Shown one piece after another: positions 1 to 6,410 of a DNA stretch of 10,663 bases. The notes below the pieces were generated by a model that saw nothing but the letters and a program-made list of their open reading frames with translations, searched no databases and had not been told where the DNA came from. Position 1 is the stretch's first letter. Each line of letters begins with the position of its first letter. Source of the stretch: Spirochaetia bacterium UBA5368 (GTDB taxonomy: Bacteria > Spirochaetota > UBA4802 > UBA5368); contig DHPI01000039.1 of NCBI GenBank assembly GCA_002407865.1, positions 37,262 through 47,924 of the forward strand, read 5' to 3'. The translations under genes and the position numbers were made by a program.

Positions 1-804
1 GAGCGGCTCTACTATCACGGCGGCCGTACCGCCTTCCTTTACGTTCTTTTCAAGCATCTCGCGAAGGCCGTTGGGCCCGTCGATATTATTGGGAAACACC
101 TCCTGCGTGTGCTGATAGCATCAGGCGGGAATGCCGTGCGCCTCGAGCGGTCCGATGCCGGGTATGCGCATCCCGAACACCATCTGGTCGCTCCAGCCGT
201 GGTAGGCGCCGCCGACCTTGATGACCTTCGCCTTCTCAGTAAAGGTGCGCGCCCCGCGTATCGCCCCCATCACGGCCTCCGTGCCGCTGCCAAGCATGCG
301 GAACATCTCCACCGCGGGCATGTGCCTGTTGATGAGCTTCGCCAGTTTCAGCTCGTACTCATGAAAGAGGCCGGTAACCGGACCGCTCTCGCGGATAAGT
401 TCTATCACCCTGTCTCGTACCGGCGCGTAATTGCTGCCCAGCACCGTGGGCCCCCCCGCCTGAAGAAAATCGATGTATCTGTTGCCGTCGATATCCCACA
501 GGTACGGCCCCTCCGCTTTGCAAATGGCAAGCGGGAACGGATAGTTAAACGCCAGGTTATGCTGCACCCCGCCGGGAATGTAATCTTTCGCCTCTGACGT
601 CATCGCCTTCGAGCGCGCACATTTCGTTTCAAAATAGGCAAGATACCTGTTCAGCGCGTCGCGCTTCAGCGGGCGCATCGGCAGCGTATTCGCCAAGGTA
701 TAGAGCTTTTTCAGCAGCTCATCGGTATCAGGCCAGTACGATATCGCGTACGCCCCGGCGTTTTTTTCGTGCGCATCGCGCGCCGTATTCAATTGTCCGC
801 TCAT
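1..804 (-). pseudogene. Class III aminotransferase, glutamate-1-semialdehyde aminomutase-like; 3' partial and interrupted by an in-frame TGA
   Basis: The family is PLP-dependent and cytosolic; members move amino groups on small amino or keto acids (HemL makes 5-aminolevulinate). The first 227 residues before the stop show the fold-type I N-terminal half: YIPGGVQHN near 75-83, the DIDGNRYIDF strand at 104-113, the phosphate-binding GSGTEAV at 172-178 and the cofactor-stacking YHGW at 201-204. A TGA at 121-123 stops this frame. The same frame then continues with CYQHTQEVFPNNIDG and, at the window edge, AAVIVEPL, which is the typical downstream strand of the family. The gene is therefore split by one codon, not frameshifted. 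The Schiff-base lysine lies outside the window. Start: the ATG at 804 has GGAGG 8 nt upstream; the upstream ATG at 819 overlaps that site and is less likely. About 60 residues precede the usual family core. It follows the aldolase gene by 60 nt on the same strand. True substrate unknown; HemL identity is unlikely given the context. Confidence 0.8.
121..123 (-). other. In-frame TGA codon inside the aminotransferase reading frame
   Basis: Minus-strand reading gives GGC ATT CCC GCC TGA TGC TAT CAG, that is GIPA-stop-CYQ, with 40 further open codons to the window edge that keep family character. From memory of the family a small residue, often glycine, stands here, so a single GGA-to-TGA change would explain it. 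Sequencing error, a real nonsense mutation or recoding are the options. TGA acts as a normal terminator for the gene ending at 7980, so a genome-wide reassignment is unlikely. Only a weak 4-bp ACAC/GTGT hairpin follows, unlike a convincing bacterial SECIS. Confidence 0.85.
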
Positions 805-840
805 TGCAGAAACCTCCATTATGTGAATGCCACCGTGTCA

Positions 841-863
841 GCCGCGCTCGCATCAACCGCGGC
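841..863 (-). repeat. Short intercistronic inverted repeat
   Basis: The arms GCCGCG (841-846) and CGCGGC (858-863) enclose 11 nt and sit directly after the aldolase stop codon, before the aminotransferase ribosome binding site. In the mRNA this would be a small GC-rich stem. There is no U tract, so it is not an intrinsic terminator; it could protect or pace the messenger between the two genes, or be incidental. Confidence 0.35.
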
Positions 864-864
864 G

Positions 865-1548
865 TTATCCGGCAGCCTGATTTTTTTTCGCGATTTCTTT
901 TTCCTGTTTGTCCTTGAGAATGGAGAACAAGAGCTCCGCCACATCCGGTTTCAATACGGATATGTCTCTGCCGGAGGCCATGGCGTAATAATACACAGTC
1001 GCCGTTTTCTCAAGCAATCCCACGTTGCGCTCGGCCTCCTCCATGTCCGCGCCAAGCAAAATGACGCCGTGGTTCTGCAATATGAAGGCGTTGCACCTGT
1101 TTGCCACGGCTGCGGTAACGTTGGCCAGCAGCTCCGGGGTGCCGCTGAGGCCGTACGGAACGACGTCGACCCTGATGCCAAGGTTGAACACCTGCTCGTC
1201 GAAGAGCGCCGGTATCGGCATGTTGAGCACCGCGAAGATACTGCCGTACACCTGGTGCGTATGGATGATGGCGTTCACGTCGGGGCGGTTTTTATAGACG
1301 GAAAGATGCATACCGGTTTCAATCGACTGCCGGTGCGCGCCCTCACGGAGTGTGCCGTCGAAATCGACGATACAGATATCGTCGGGCGCCATTGCGGGAT
1401 AATCCTTTCCCGACGGGGTAACCGCAATCAGGTTTTCTCCCGGAATCCGGCGCGACACATTGCCGCCGGTGCCTACAAAAATACCACGGTGCGCAAGCCG
1501 GTGTGTGCACTCCAACACCTCGGTTTTCCATCGCAGCATATCGGTCAT
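865..1548 (-). CDS. Class II aldolase/adducin family protein (L-fuculose-phosphate aldolase-like)
   Basis: A zinc-dependent class II aldolase-fold protein of 227 residues, close to the length of FucA/AraD-type enzymes. Visible motifs: the substrate phosphate-binding loop GTGGNVS at 26-32, the SIE glutamate at 77, the HTH pair at 96 and 98, and the third histidine in QNHG at 160. These match in order and spacing the FucA set of one glutamate and three zinc histidines, so it is probably catalytically competent. Family members cleave or epimerise phosphorylated sugars (fuculose-1-P, ribulose-5-P) or act as dehydratases in methionine salvage (MtnB); the sequence does not decide between these. Start: two adjacent ATGs exist at 1551 and 1548; GGAGG at 1556-1560 is 7 nt from 1548 and 4 nt from 1551, so 1548 is preferred, narrowly. 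An ATG at 1629 would run the gene through the operator palindrome and is unlikely. First gene of a probable two-gene operon with the aminotransferase 60 nt downstream. Confidence 0.9.
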   Translation of the reverse strand: MTDMLRWKTEVLECTHRLAHRGIFVGTGGNVSRRIPGENLIAVTPSGKDYPAMAPDDICIVDFDGTLREGAHRQSIETGMHLSVYKNRPDVNAIIHTHQVYGSIFAVLNMPIPALFDEQVFNLGIRVDVVPYGLSGTPELLANVTAAVANRCNAFILQNHGVILLGADMEEAERNVGLLEKTATVYYYAMASGRDISVLKPDVAELLFSILKDKQEKEIAKKNQAAG

Positions 1549-1567
1549 CATACAACCTCCCATCAGG

Positions 1568-1599
1568 CGCAAAATGAGTGATGACTCACTCATTTTGCG
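1568..1599. promoter_or_regulatory. Perfect 14-bp inverted repeat, candidate repressor operator of the aldolase operon
   Basis: The arms CGCAAAATGAGTGA (1568-1581) and TCACTCATTTTGCG (1586-1599) are exact complements around TGAC. The element starts at the inner edge of the predicted minus-strand -10 box and ends just before the aldolase ribosome binding site, so it covers the expected transcription start. The TGAGTGA/TCACTCA half-sites and total length resemble operators of TetR-family repressors, though that assignment is inference. No regulator gene lies in the window. It lacks a following T run, so a terminator for endonuclease V is a poor explanation. Confidence 0.65.
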
Positions 1600-1625
1600 T
1601 ATACAATCCTTTCGCCAAAAAGCAA
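1598..1625 (-). promoter_or_regulatory. Candidate sigma-70 promoter for the aldolase-aminotransferase operon
   Basis: On the minus strand TTGCTT (1625-1620) and TATACG (1603-1598) are separated by 16 nt, an acceptable -35/-10 pair. The predicted start falls inside the palindrome at 1568-1599, and the aldolase start codon would follow about 45 nt later. Both boxes are imperfect, so the call rests largely on position and the overlapping palindrome. Confidence 0.45.
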
Positions 1626-1665
1626 GCACTTTTTTGCGCGCGGAGGCTTTGCCTGCACGAGACTA

Positions 1666-2349
1666 TTACATGGAGCGTTTGTATTCGCCGACACGATTGT
1701 GCGCAATCCGCGTCGGCTCCGGGATGCGGTATCTGCCGCAGCAGCGCAGCACCAGATCCACCGCCTCATCGAGTCCGACACAATGGCCGGGGGATACAAA
1801 GACGGGCTTCGTATTCGCGCGGGTGCGCACTGCCGCGCCGATGGCGTGTCCTTCAGGGTCGCGGAGGATACTGTACAATCCCTTCTCCCGCCCCGGCTCG
1901 TCACAGGCGCCATACAACCGCGATTTCGCACAACCGATCGAGGGAATGCCGAGCAGCAGCCCCATGTGCGAGGCGATGCCGAAGCGGCGAGGGTGCGCGA
2001 TTCCCTGCCCGTCGAACAGCACGAGGTCGGGCGTGATGCCGCACAGCAAAAAGGTCTTCAGCACCAGCGGCCCCTCTCTGAACGAGAGAAGGCCCGGCAC
2101 GTACGGAAACGCCACCCGATCGCGGCAAAAGCGCTCTTCAACGACACGCATATCGGGGAAGCTGAATGTCACGATGGCGCAGTACCCCGCCGATTCGCTT
2201 TTATCGAAGGCAAGGTCGACGCCCGCCACATGACGCACAACGGCCGGCATGCCCTCGCAGACGACGCGCGACGCCAGCTCGCGCTGCAGCGCAATAGCCT
2301 CTGCGGGCGTTATATCCCAGCGGTGCGATATCCGGTTCGAACGATTCAT
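1666..2349 (-). CDS. nfi: Endonuclease V (deoxyinosine 3'-endonuclease)
   Basis: Repairs deaminated adenine by cutting the second phosphodiester bond 3' of deoxyinosine; a cytosolic, Mg-dependent, RNase H-like fold enzyme. The 227-residue length is that of bacterial Nfi. The active-site set is complete: D45 in AGVDLAF, Y83 with E92 in PYVPGLLSFRE, D113 in FDGQGIAHPR, K142 in GCAKS and H217 in PTRIAH. PYVPGLLSFRE is the wedge-motif region that reads the damaged base. Start: ATG at 2349 is chosen; a GTG at 2364 would add MEKRT and has no better ribosome binding site, and upstream of 2349 only a weak GGA is seen. Divergent from the acyl-CoA synthetase gene; the aldolase operon lies 117 nt downstream on the same strand but seems to have its own promoter. 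Nothing suggests damage or transfer. Confidence 0.95.
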   Translation of the reverse strand: MNRSNRISHRWDITPAEAIALQRELASRVVCEGMPAVVRHVAGVDLAFDKSESAGYCAIVTFSFPDMRVVEERFCRDRVAFPYVPGLLSFREGPLVLKTFLLCGITPDLVLFDGQGIAHPRRFGIASHMGLLLGIPSIGCAKSRLYGACDEPGREKGLYSILRDPEGHAIGAAVRTRANTKPVFVSPGHCVGLDEAVDLVLRCCGRYRIPEPTRIAHNRVGEYKRSM

Positions 2350-2497
2350 TGTTCGTTTTTCCACAGTTTTGCATTCATTACAGCGTCATTTCATCAAAAC
2401 CGCGCGGCGCTGTAATGTTATTTCCTTAATAATAACAGCAGGCTATTCTATATTGCAACTACATACCGCATGCCCGGCCTGGAAAATGACATTTTTC

Positions 2498-2513
2498 ATT
2501 GTTACGTAACAAT
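2498..2513. promoter_or_regulatory. Perfect 16-bp palindrome, candidate regulator binding site
   Basis: ATTGTTACGTAACAAT is its own reverse complement, with no gap. It lies 171 nt upstream of the acyl-CoA synthetase start and 148 nt upstream of nfi, in otherwise AT-rich DNA. Ungapped palindromes of this size are typical of dimeric helix-turn-helix regulators. Which regulator, and which of the two divergent genes it would serve, cannot be read from the window. Confidence 0.5.
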
Positions 2514-2548
2514 CGAATCTACGCACCGATAAATAGTGAAACGCGCGC

Positions 2549-2571
2549 TTAAAAAATCCCGCATTTTTTAA
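2549..2571. repeat. Perfect 9-bp inverted repeat upstream of the acyl-CoA synthetase promoter
   Basis: The arms TTAAAAAAT (2549-2557) and ATTTTTTAA (2563-2571) flank CCCGC. It is centred about 50 bp upstream of the start predicted from the TATAAT box at 2599-2604, a usual place for an activator site. An alternative is a weak terminator-like stem, but the stem is almost all A-T pairs and no gene is known to end here. Confidence 0.45.
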
Positions 2572-2598
2572 ACATGTATTTCAGTATTTAAGTGGAAA

Positions 2599-2604
2599 TA
2601 TAAT
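2599..2604 (+). promoter_or_regulatory. Candidate -10 box (TATAAT) for the acyl-CoA synthetase gene
   Basis: An exact TATAAT occurs 80 nt before the start codon, but no good TTGACA-like -35 is found 16-18 nt upstream, where TGTATT is the nearest. This would suit an activator-dependent promoter. A second, closer TATTATAC at 2658-2665 is also possible but would leave a leader of only about 15 nt. Confidence 0.35.
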
Positions 2605-2673
2605 CCTTAGTATTGCTAAAATGGAATATGTAATTTCCGAGAATCTTTATCATCGCTTATTATACACCTGCAT

Positions 2674-2678
2674 GGAGG
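2674..2678 (+). promoter_or_regulatory. Ribosome binding site of the acyl-CoA synthetase gene
   Basis: GGAGG lies 6 nt before the ATG at 2685. The overlapping ATG at 2672 opens a frame of only three codons, so the 2685 start is fixed by this site. Confidence 0.8.
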
Positions 2679-2684
2679 AATGAA

Positions 2685-4559
2685 ATGTCAAAACAGACAC
2701 CGGCGTCCCAGAGGGACTGGGACAAAGAATTTGAGGAGTATCTCAACGAAAACAAAACCCTGGCGTATATGATGCTGAAAAAATCGGAGGAATTCGCCGA
2801 CAGCGACGCCCTGACGCAAAAAGTAAATGGCGAATGGATCTCAATAAAATGGAGGGATTTCGGCGAACAGATTCGTGCGGTCGCAAAGGCGCTCCTTGAA
2901 ATGGATATATTGCAGCCAGGCGAAATGGCGGGGATATTCTCCGCAAACCGCATTGAATGGGCCGTTGCCGACCTTGGTATTCTGGCCACACGGGCCGTAT
3001 GCGTCCCGATATACGCGACAAACTCGGCCGAGGAAGCCGAGTACATCGTAAACGACGCAGAGATCAAGATACTCTTCGTCGGCGATCAGGAGCAGTACAA
3101 CCGCTCAAAGAAAATAATCGCCGGCAACGCATACCTCAAAAAAATCGTCGCGTTCGACCGCAACATTAAAATCGATGGCAACGACAGCATGTACTTCGAC
3201 GAGATCCTCGCAATGGGCCGCTCGTCAACGCAGGACGCAAAGCTTCAGGAGAGGCTCAATACCGTAAATCCCAACGATATGCTGACGTTGATCTACACAT
3301 CGGGCACGACAGGCGCGCCCAAGGGCGCCATTCACACCCACCGGAGCTTCATGAACGGAATATACCCGTCATACATGCGGTTTCCCGGCGTCGGCCCCCA
3401 GCATGTGTCGCTGGCGATACTTCCCCTCAGCCACGTCTTCGAGCGCATGTGGTCGTACGGCTGCATGAGCGCCGGTGTGCGCATCGCGTATTGCCCTGAT
3501 CCGAAACAGTTTGTCGATGTCATGGCGGCAATACAGCCCCAGTTTATGACCAGCGTACCGCGAATATGGGAAAAGGTATACGGCACAATCCATGAGGGGT
3601 TGAAAACCGCACCGCCGGCAAAGGTGAAAATGTTCAACTGGGCAACCAGAGTCGGCATTGAAGTATATCGCAACAAATTAGCGGGCAAATCGTCAGGCCC
3701 GTGGCTGCGCGCACAGCACGCGCTTGCCGACGCGCTGATAATGAAAAAGGTGCGGCAGAAACTGGGGACAGAGCGCTGTAACGTGTATCATATCGGCGGC
3801 GCGGCCTTCGCGGCGGAGATCAACGAGTTCTTCCAGGCATTCGGCATCAACATTATCCAGGGATACGGCCTTACCGAATTTTTCCCCGTATGCGTCGGTT
3901 TCGACGACAACGGCAAACCGGGGGCCTGCGGTACTATGATCCCGATGTGCCAGATGCGCATATCCGAGGAGGGCGAAATACAGCTCAAGGGCGGCATGTG
4001 CATGAGCGGTTACCACAAGAAACCCGAAGCGACCGCCGCCTGTTTTACGGACGACGGCTGGTTTAAAACCCAGGACGTGGGCATCCTGTCGGTCGATACG
4101 AAAGAAGGCGAACCTTTCACGTATGTCAGAATAACCGATCGCATAAAAGACCTCATTATCACGGCCGGCGGGAAAAACATATCGCCCCAGCAGATAGAAA
4201 TGCTGCTTGGCGAAGAGCTCTTCATCGAGCAATTCGTCACTATCGGCGAAGGTAAAAAATACATCACCGCGCTCGTCGTGCCGAATTTCGTCATCCTTGA
4301 AGACTACTGTAAAAACCACGGCATCGAGTTCAGCGCGCGTGAAGACCTTGTGCGCAATCCGGAAGTGCTGAAGCTCTACGAAGACATCATTGCGAAGCGC
4401 ACGGAATCGCTCGGCCGTGTGGAGCAGATCAAGAAGTTTACCCTGCTGACGCAGGAGCTTACCCAGGAGGGCGGCGAGCTTACCCCGACGATGAAGCTGA
4501 AAAGAAAGCAAATCAACGAGAAGTACCGCAATCAGATCGACAAAATGTACGAGGAATAG
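2685..4559 (+). CDS. Long-chain fatty-acid--CoA ligase (AMP-forming acyl-CoA synthetase, FAA1 type)
   Basis: Activates a fatty acid with ATP to an acyl-adenylate, then to acyl-CoA; a peripheral membrane or cytosolic enzyme feeding lipid synthesis or beta-oxidation. The 624-residue length suits the large FAA1-type branch. Motifs in order: ATP-binding IYTSGTTGAPKG at 203-214, LPLSHVFER at 247-255, the GYGLTE adenine loop at 393-398, the ribose-binding Asp in TQD at 464, the hinge ITDRIKDLIITAGGKN at 483-498, and the C-terminal catalytic Lys604 in TPTMKLKR. Two positions are unusual: TE is followed by FFPV, where T/S then S/P is common, and TQD replaces the usual TGD. All catalytic residues remain, so activity is likely but specificity may be shifted. 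Start: ATG with GGAGG at 2674-2678, spacer 6. Probably a single-gene unit: divergent from nfi and closed by the terminator at 4595-4628. The chain length of the substrate cannot be told. Confidence 0.95.
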   Translation: MSKQTPASQRDWDKEFEEYLNENKTLAYMMLKKSEEFADSDALTQKVNGEWISIKWRDFGEQIRAVAKALLEMDILQPGEMAGIFSANRIEWAVADLGILATRAVCVPIYATNSAEEAEYIVNDAEIKILFVGDQEQYNRSKKIIAGNAYLKKIVAFDRNIKIDGNDSMYFDEILAMGRSSTQDAKLQERLNTVNPNDMLTLIYTSGTTGAPKGAIHTHRSFMNGIYPSYMRFPGVGPQHVSLAILPLSHVFERMWSYGCMSAGVRIAYCPDPKQFVDVMAAIQPQFMTSVPRIWEKVYGTIHEGLKTAPPAKVKMFNWATRVGIEVYRNKLAGKSSGPWLRAQHALADALIMKKVRQKLGTERCNVYHIGGAAFAAEINEFFQAFGINIIQGYGLTEFFPVCVGFDDNGKPGACGTMIPMCQMRISEEGEIQLKGGMCMSGYHKKPEATAACFTDDGWFKTQDVGILSVDTKEGEPFTYVRITDRIKDLIITAGGKNISPQQIEMLLGEELFIEQFVTIGEGKKYITALVVPNFVILEDYCKNHGIEFSAREDLVRNPEVLKLYEDIIAKRTESLGRVEQIKKFTLLTQELTQEGGELTPTMKLKRKQINEKYRNQIDKMYEE

Positions 4560-4594
4560 GCCGCATAACGTACGGCGCCCGTTGATAGCATCAC

Positions 4595-4628
4595 AAAAAG
4601 GAACGTTGCGTGCAACGTTCCTTTTTTT
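4595..4628 (+). terminator. Strong Rho-independent terminator after the acyl-CoA synthetase gene
   Basis: AAAAAGGAACGTTGC (4595-4609) pairs perfectly with GCAACGTTCCTTTTT (4612-4626), and the run of seven T ends at 4628. The A run on the 5' side means the same hairpin could also stop transcription on the minus strand. It lies 35 nt after the stop codon and separates the synthetase from the chemoreceptor gene. Confidence 0.92.
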
Positions 4629-4640
4629 AAACATTTCAGG

Positions 4641-4666
4641 TAACATCGTCCGTATAACGCCGATAA
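4641..4666 (+). promoter_or_regulatory. Sigma-28 (FliA)-type promoter candidate for the first chemoreceptor
   Basis: GCCGATAA at 4659-4666 matches all eight bases of the flagellar sigma-28 -10 consensus, and TAAC at 4641-4644 matches three of four of the TAAA -35 core, with a 14-nt spacer instead of 15. Chemoreceptor genes are classic members of the sigma-28 regulon in other bacteria, which supports the call. The leader would be about 95 nt. The -35 is weak, so this needs a start-site map. Confidence 0.5.
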
Positions 4667-4679
4667 AAGTCTTTTATCG
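4661..4679. repeat. Perfect inverted repeat overlapping the sigma-28-like -10 element
   Basis: CGATAAAAG (4661-4669) and CTTTTATCG (4671-4679) are exact complements around a single T. The left arm shares six bases with GCCGATAA, so a protein bound here would meet the polymerase directly. It may be an operator, or the palindrome may be what makes the -10 look good by chance. Confidence 0.5.
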
Positions 4680-4693
4680 CCCCCCAAATATCA

Positions 4694-4730
4694 TTGACAT
4701 ACTGGAATTTTTATACACTATGCGCATAGT
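4694..4730 (+). promoter_or_regulatory. Possible second, sigma-70-type promoter with 14-bp palindrome
   Basis: TTGACA at 4694-4699 is a perfect -35 box, but the -10 is uncertain: TACACT (4714-4719, spacer 14) or ACTATG (4717-4722, spacer 17). ACTATGCGCATAGT at 4717-4730 is an exact palindrome covering the expected -10 or start region, a natural place for a repressor. Confidence 0.35.
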
Positions 4731-4766
4731 TACCAATACTAAGTTCATACCTTCAGCGGGGATTCT

Positions 4767-6410
4767 ATGGTCAAGAAAATCACAGCGGCATACCACGCCG
4801 GCATATTTCCCGATGATATCAGGGCCGATTTCAGCAACGAGCTCTTTTTCACGAATTTTATGCGTGGCAGAATATTCTCGATCGTTCTCTTTTTTGTGTT
4901 TGTTATTCTGGCAATAACCGACCTCTTCAATAAAAGCAAGGGCATGTGGAACCAGCCCGGATACGCGGAGCTTTTTTACGTACATAGTGTCACCGCCGCC
5001 ATGCTTGCCGTATCGACAATCGGCTTTTTTATTTTTCCACCGAAATCCGCGTTTGCCATACGTGCACGCCACAAAATAAACGTAATCACCCTCGCCCTTT
5101 TTATGATGTTTTCAGGGATCGCCACATCCTTCGTCGACCAGTATATCCATGGCCAGATTTCCGCGTATATTATCATGGCGTTCGGTCTGGGCGCAGTACT
5201 GTACATGCGCCATGCCGCCAGCATATTATTATACGCGATATCGATCACGTTGTTCGTTATCGGTATAAAGTATGTGCAGCACGACCCAACACAGCTTGCG
5301 GGCCATTACATCAACGGTACGACATTGACACTCGTCGCATGGCTGCTTTCACGTGTCGTCTACACCGGCTTTAAAAAGAACTACATTCACCGCAAAACAA
5401 TCGAGAAACAGGCCGAAAGTATCCGCCGGCAGTCCGAGCTCAACAGCGGCCTTATCGGATCGCTCATTTCCGTATCGCACCAGCTTAACACGTCGTTCGG
5501 TGACCTCGAATCGAATTCCGACGGCCTCATGAAAAACCTCAAAAACCAGGCGTCATCGCTCGAAGAAATGACGGCAACCACCGAAGAGGTCGCTGCGGGC
5601 TCTGAAAACGTCACGATAAGTGTCGTCGAGCAGCATGCGTCGATGGCCGAGCTTATGCAGAAACTTGACGAGCTTGCATCGGTGACACGCGAAATGGAAA
5701 GCATGATAACGTCGACACTTGAGAAAACCGGCGACATATCGGGAAAGGCGAAATCGGGCGAGCGTTACATCAGCACAATGAACGATACCATGGTTGAAAT
5801 AAGCACAACGTCGAGGGAAATGGCGAATATTCTTACCATAATAAATGACATTTCCGACCGCATCAACCTGCTTTCGCTCAACGCTTCCATCGAAGCCGCC
5901 CGCGCCGGGGATTCGGGCCGCGGTTTTGCCGTCGTTGCCGACGAAATAGGAAAACTCGCGGACCAGACGTCGTCGAGCGTCAAGGAAATTGACACACTGA
6001 TAAAAAAGAGCGAAACGGAAATCGGCAAAGGACTGTCGGGCGTGCGCGACACGGTCTCGGCTATAAGCGGAATCATTTCCGGAGTAAGCGAAATTGACGT
6101 TATGATCAACTCGATTGACGAATGCATGCGCAAAAATATTTCGTTCAATGAAATCGTCTACAGAAACGCTGAAAACACAAAGACACGCTCAGACGAGATC
6201 AAATCGGCCAGCGAAGGCCAGAAAAACGCGACGCATGAAATTGTTCGCGCAATTACCGACATAAACCAGTATTCGCAATTGAATGCGCTGAACGCCGAAG
6301 GCCTGTTGCAGCTCTCGCGTCAGATAGCGACAATGGCCCAGCATATAAAGGAAAAAATATCCATTTTCCAGACAGAAGGCGAAAAGTCTGCGCATCTTCC
6401 CGCGTCGTAA
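4767..6410 (+). CDS. Methyl-accepting chemotaxis protein with six-helix membrane sensor region
   Basis: Chemoreceptor that would couple to CheW and CheA and control flagellar switching. The 547 residues begin with a membrane region of about six hydrophobic helices (near 36-53, 69-90, 105-124, 131-147, 149-169 and 183-200) joined by short loops, so there is no sizeable periplasmic ligand domain; sensing must be by the membrane part or an associated protein. I see no HAMP motif. From about 210 the chain is long coiled coil, with the conserved signalling hairpin tip at 360-396 ([20 protein letters not shown], then [15 protein letters not shown]). There is no CheR-docking pentapeptide at the C terminus. 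Start: first ATG of the frame with a modest GGGG 5 nt before it. Transcribed alone, behind the terminator at 4595-4628 and a sigma-28-like promoter. The ligand is unknown. Confidence 0.92.
   Translation: MVKKITAAYHAGIFPDDIRADFSNELFFTNFMRGRIFSIVLFFVFVILAITDLFNKSKGMWNQPGYAELFYVHSVTAAMLAVSTIGFFIFPPKSAFAIRARHKINVITLALFMMFSGIATSFVDQYIHGQISAYIIMAFGLGAVLYMRHAASILLYAISITLFVIGIKYVQHDPTQLAGHYINGTTLTLVAWLLSRVVYTGFKKNYIHRKTIEKQAESIRRQSELNSGLIGSLISVSHQLNTSFGDLESNSDGLMKNLKNQASSLEEMTATTEEVAAGSENVTISVVEQHASMAELMQKLDELASVTREMESMITSTLEKTGDISGKAKSGERYISTMNDTMVEISTTSREMANILTIINDISDRINLLSLNASIEAARAGDSGRGFAVVADEIGKLADQTSSSVKEIDTLIKKSETEIGKGLSGVRDTVSAISGIISGVSEIDVMINSIDECMRKNISFNEIVYRNAENTKTRSDEIKSASEGQKNATHEIVRAITDINQYSQLNALNAEGLLQLSRQIATMAQHIKEKISIFQTEGEKSAHLPAS

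Larger units (their letters stand above)
2350..2684. other. Divergent AT-rich intergenic region between nfi and the acyl-CoA synthetase gene
   Basis: This 335-nt stretch has no supported gene. It holds the start regions of both divergent genes and several inverted repeats listed separately, plus TGTTATT/AATAACA arms at 2416-2422 and 2431-2437 around 8 nt. On the minus strand TTGCAA (2458-2453) and TATTAT (2434-2429) with an 18-nt spacer could be the nfi promoter, overlapping that last repeat. The composition is far more AT-rich than the flanking genes, as expected for regulatory DNA. Confidence 0.6.

Noticed and set aside
90..123. UGA as selenocysteine codon in the aminotransferase
   Set aside because: The downstream RNA gives only a 4-bp stem, selenocysteine is not known to me in this family, and a one-base mutation or read error explains it more simply.
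769..1581. A 270-codon open frame on the plus strand opposite the aldolase
   Set aside because: The aldolase on the minus strand has its metal ligands and ribosome binding site; the plus frame is a mirror product of GC-rich coding DNA.
1568..1599. The aldolase-operon palindrome as the nfi terminator
   Set aside because: No T run follows on the minus strand, and the element overlaps a plausible -10 box and lies next to the aldolase ribosome binding site.
1699..2415. A 238-codon open frame on the plus strand opposite endonuclease V
   Set aside because: The opposite strand encodes a full Nfi with the complete active site; this translation matches nothing I know and has no start signal.
3693..4646. 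A 317-codon open frame on the minus strand opposite the acyl-CoA synthetase gene
   Set aside because: It is antisense to a gene with all family motifs, has low-complexity L/R/F-rich translation, no ribosome binding site and would start inside the terminator region.
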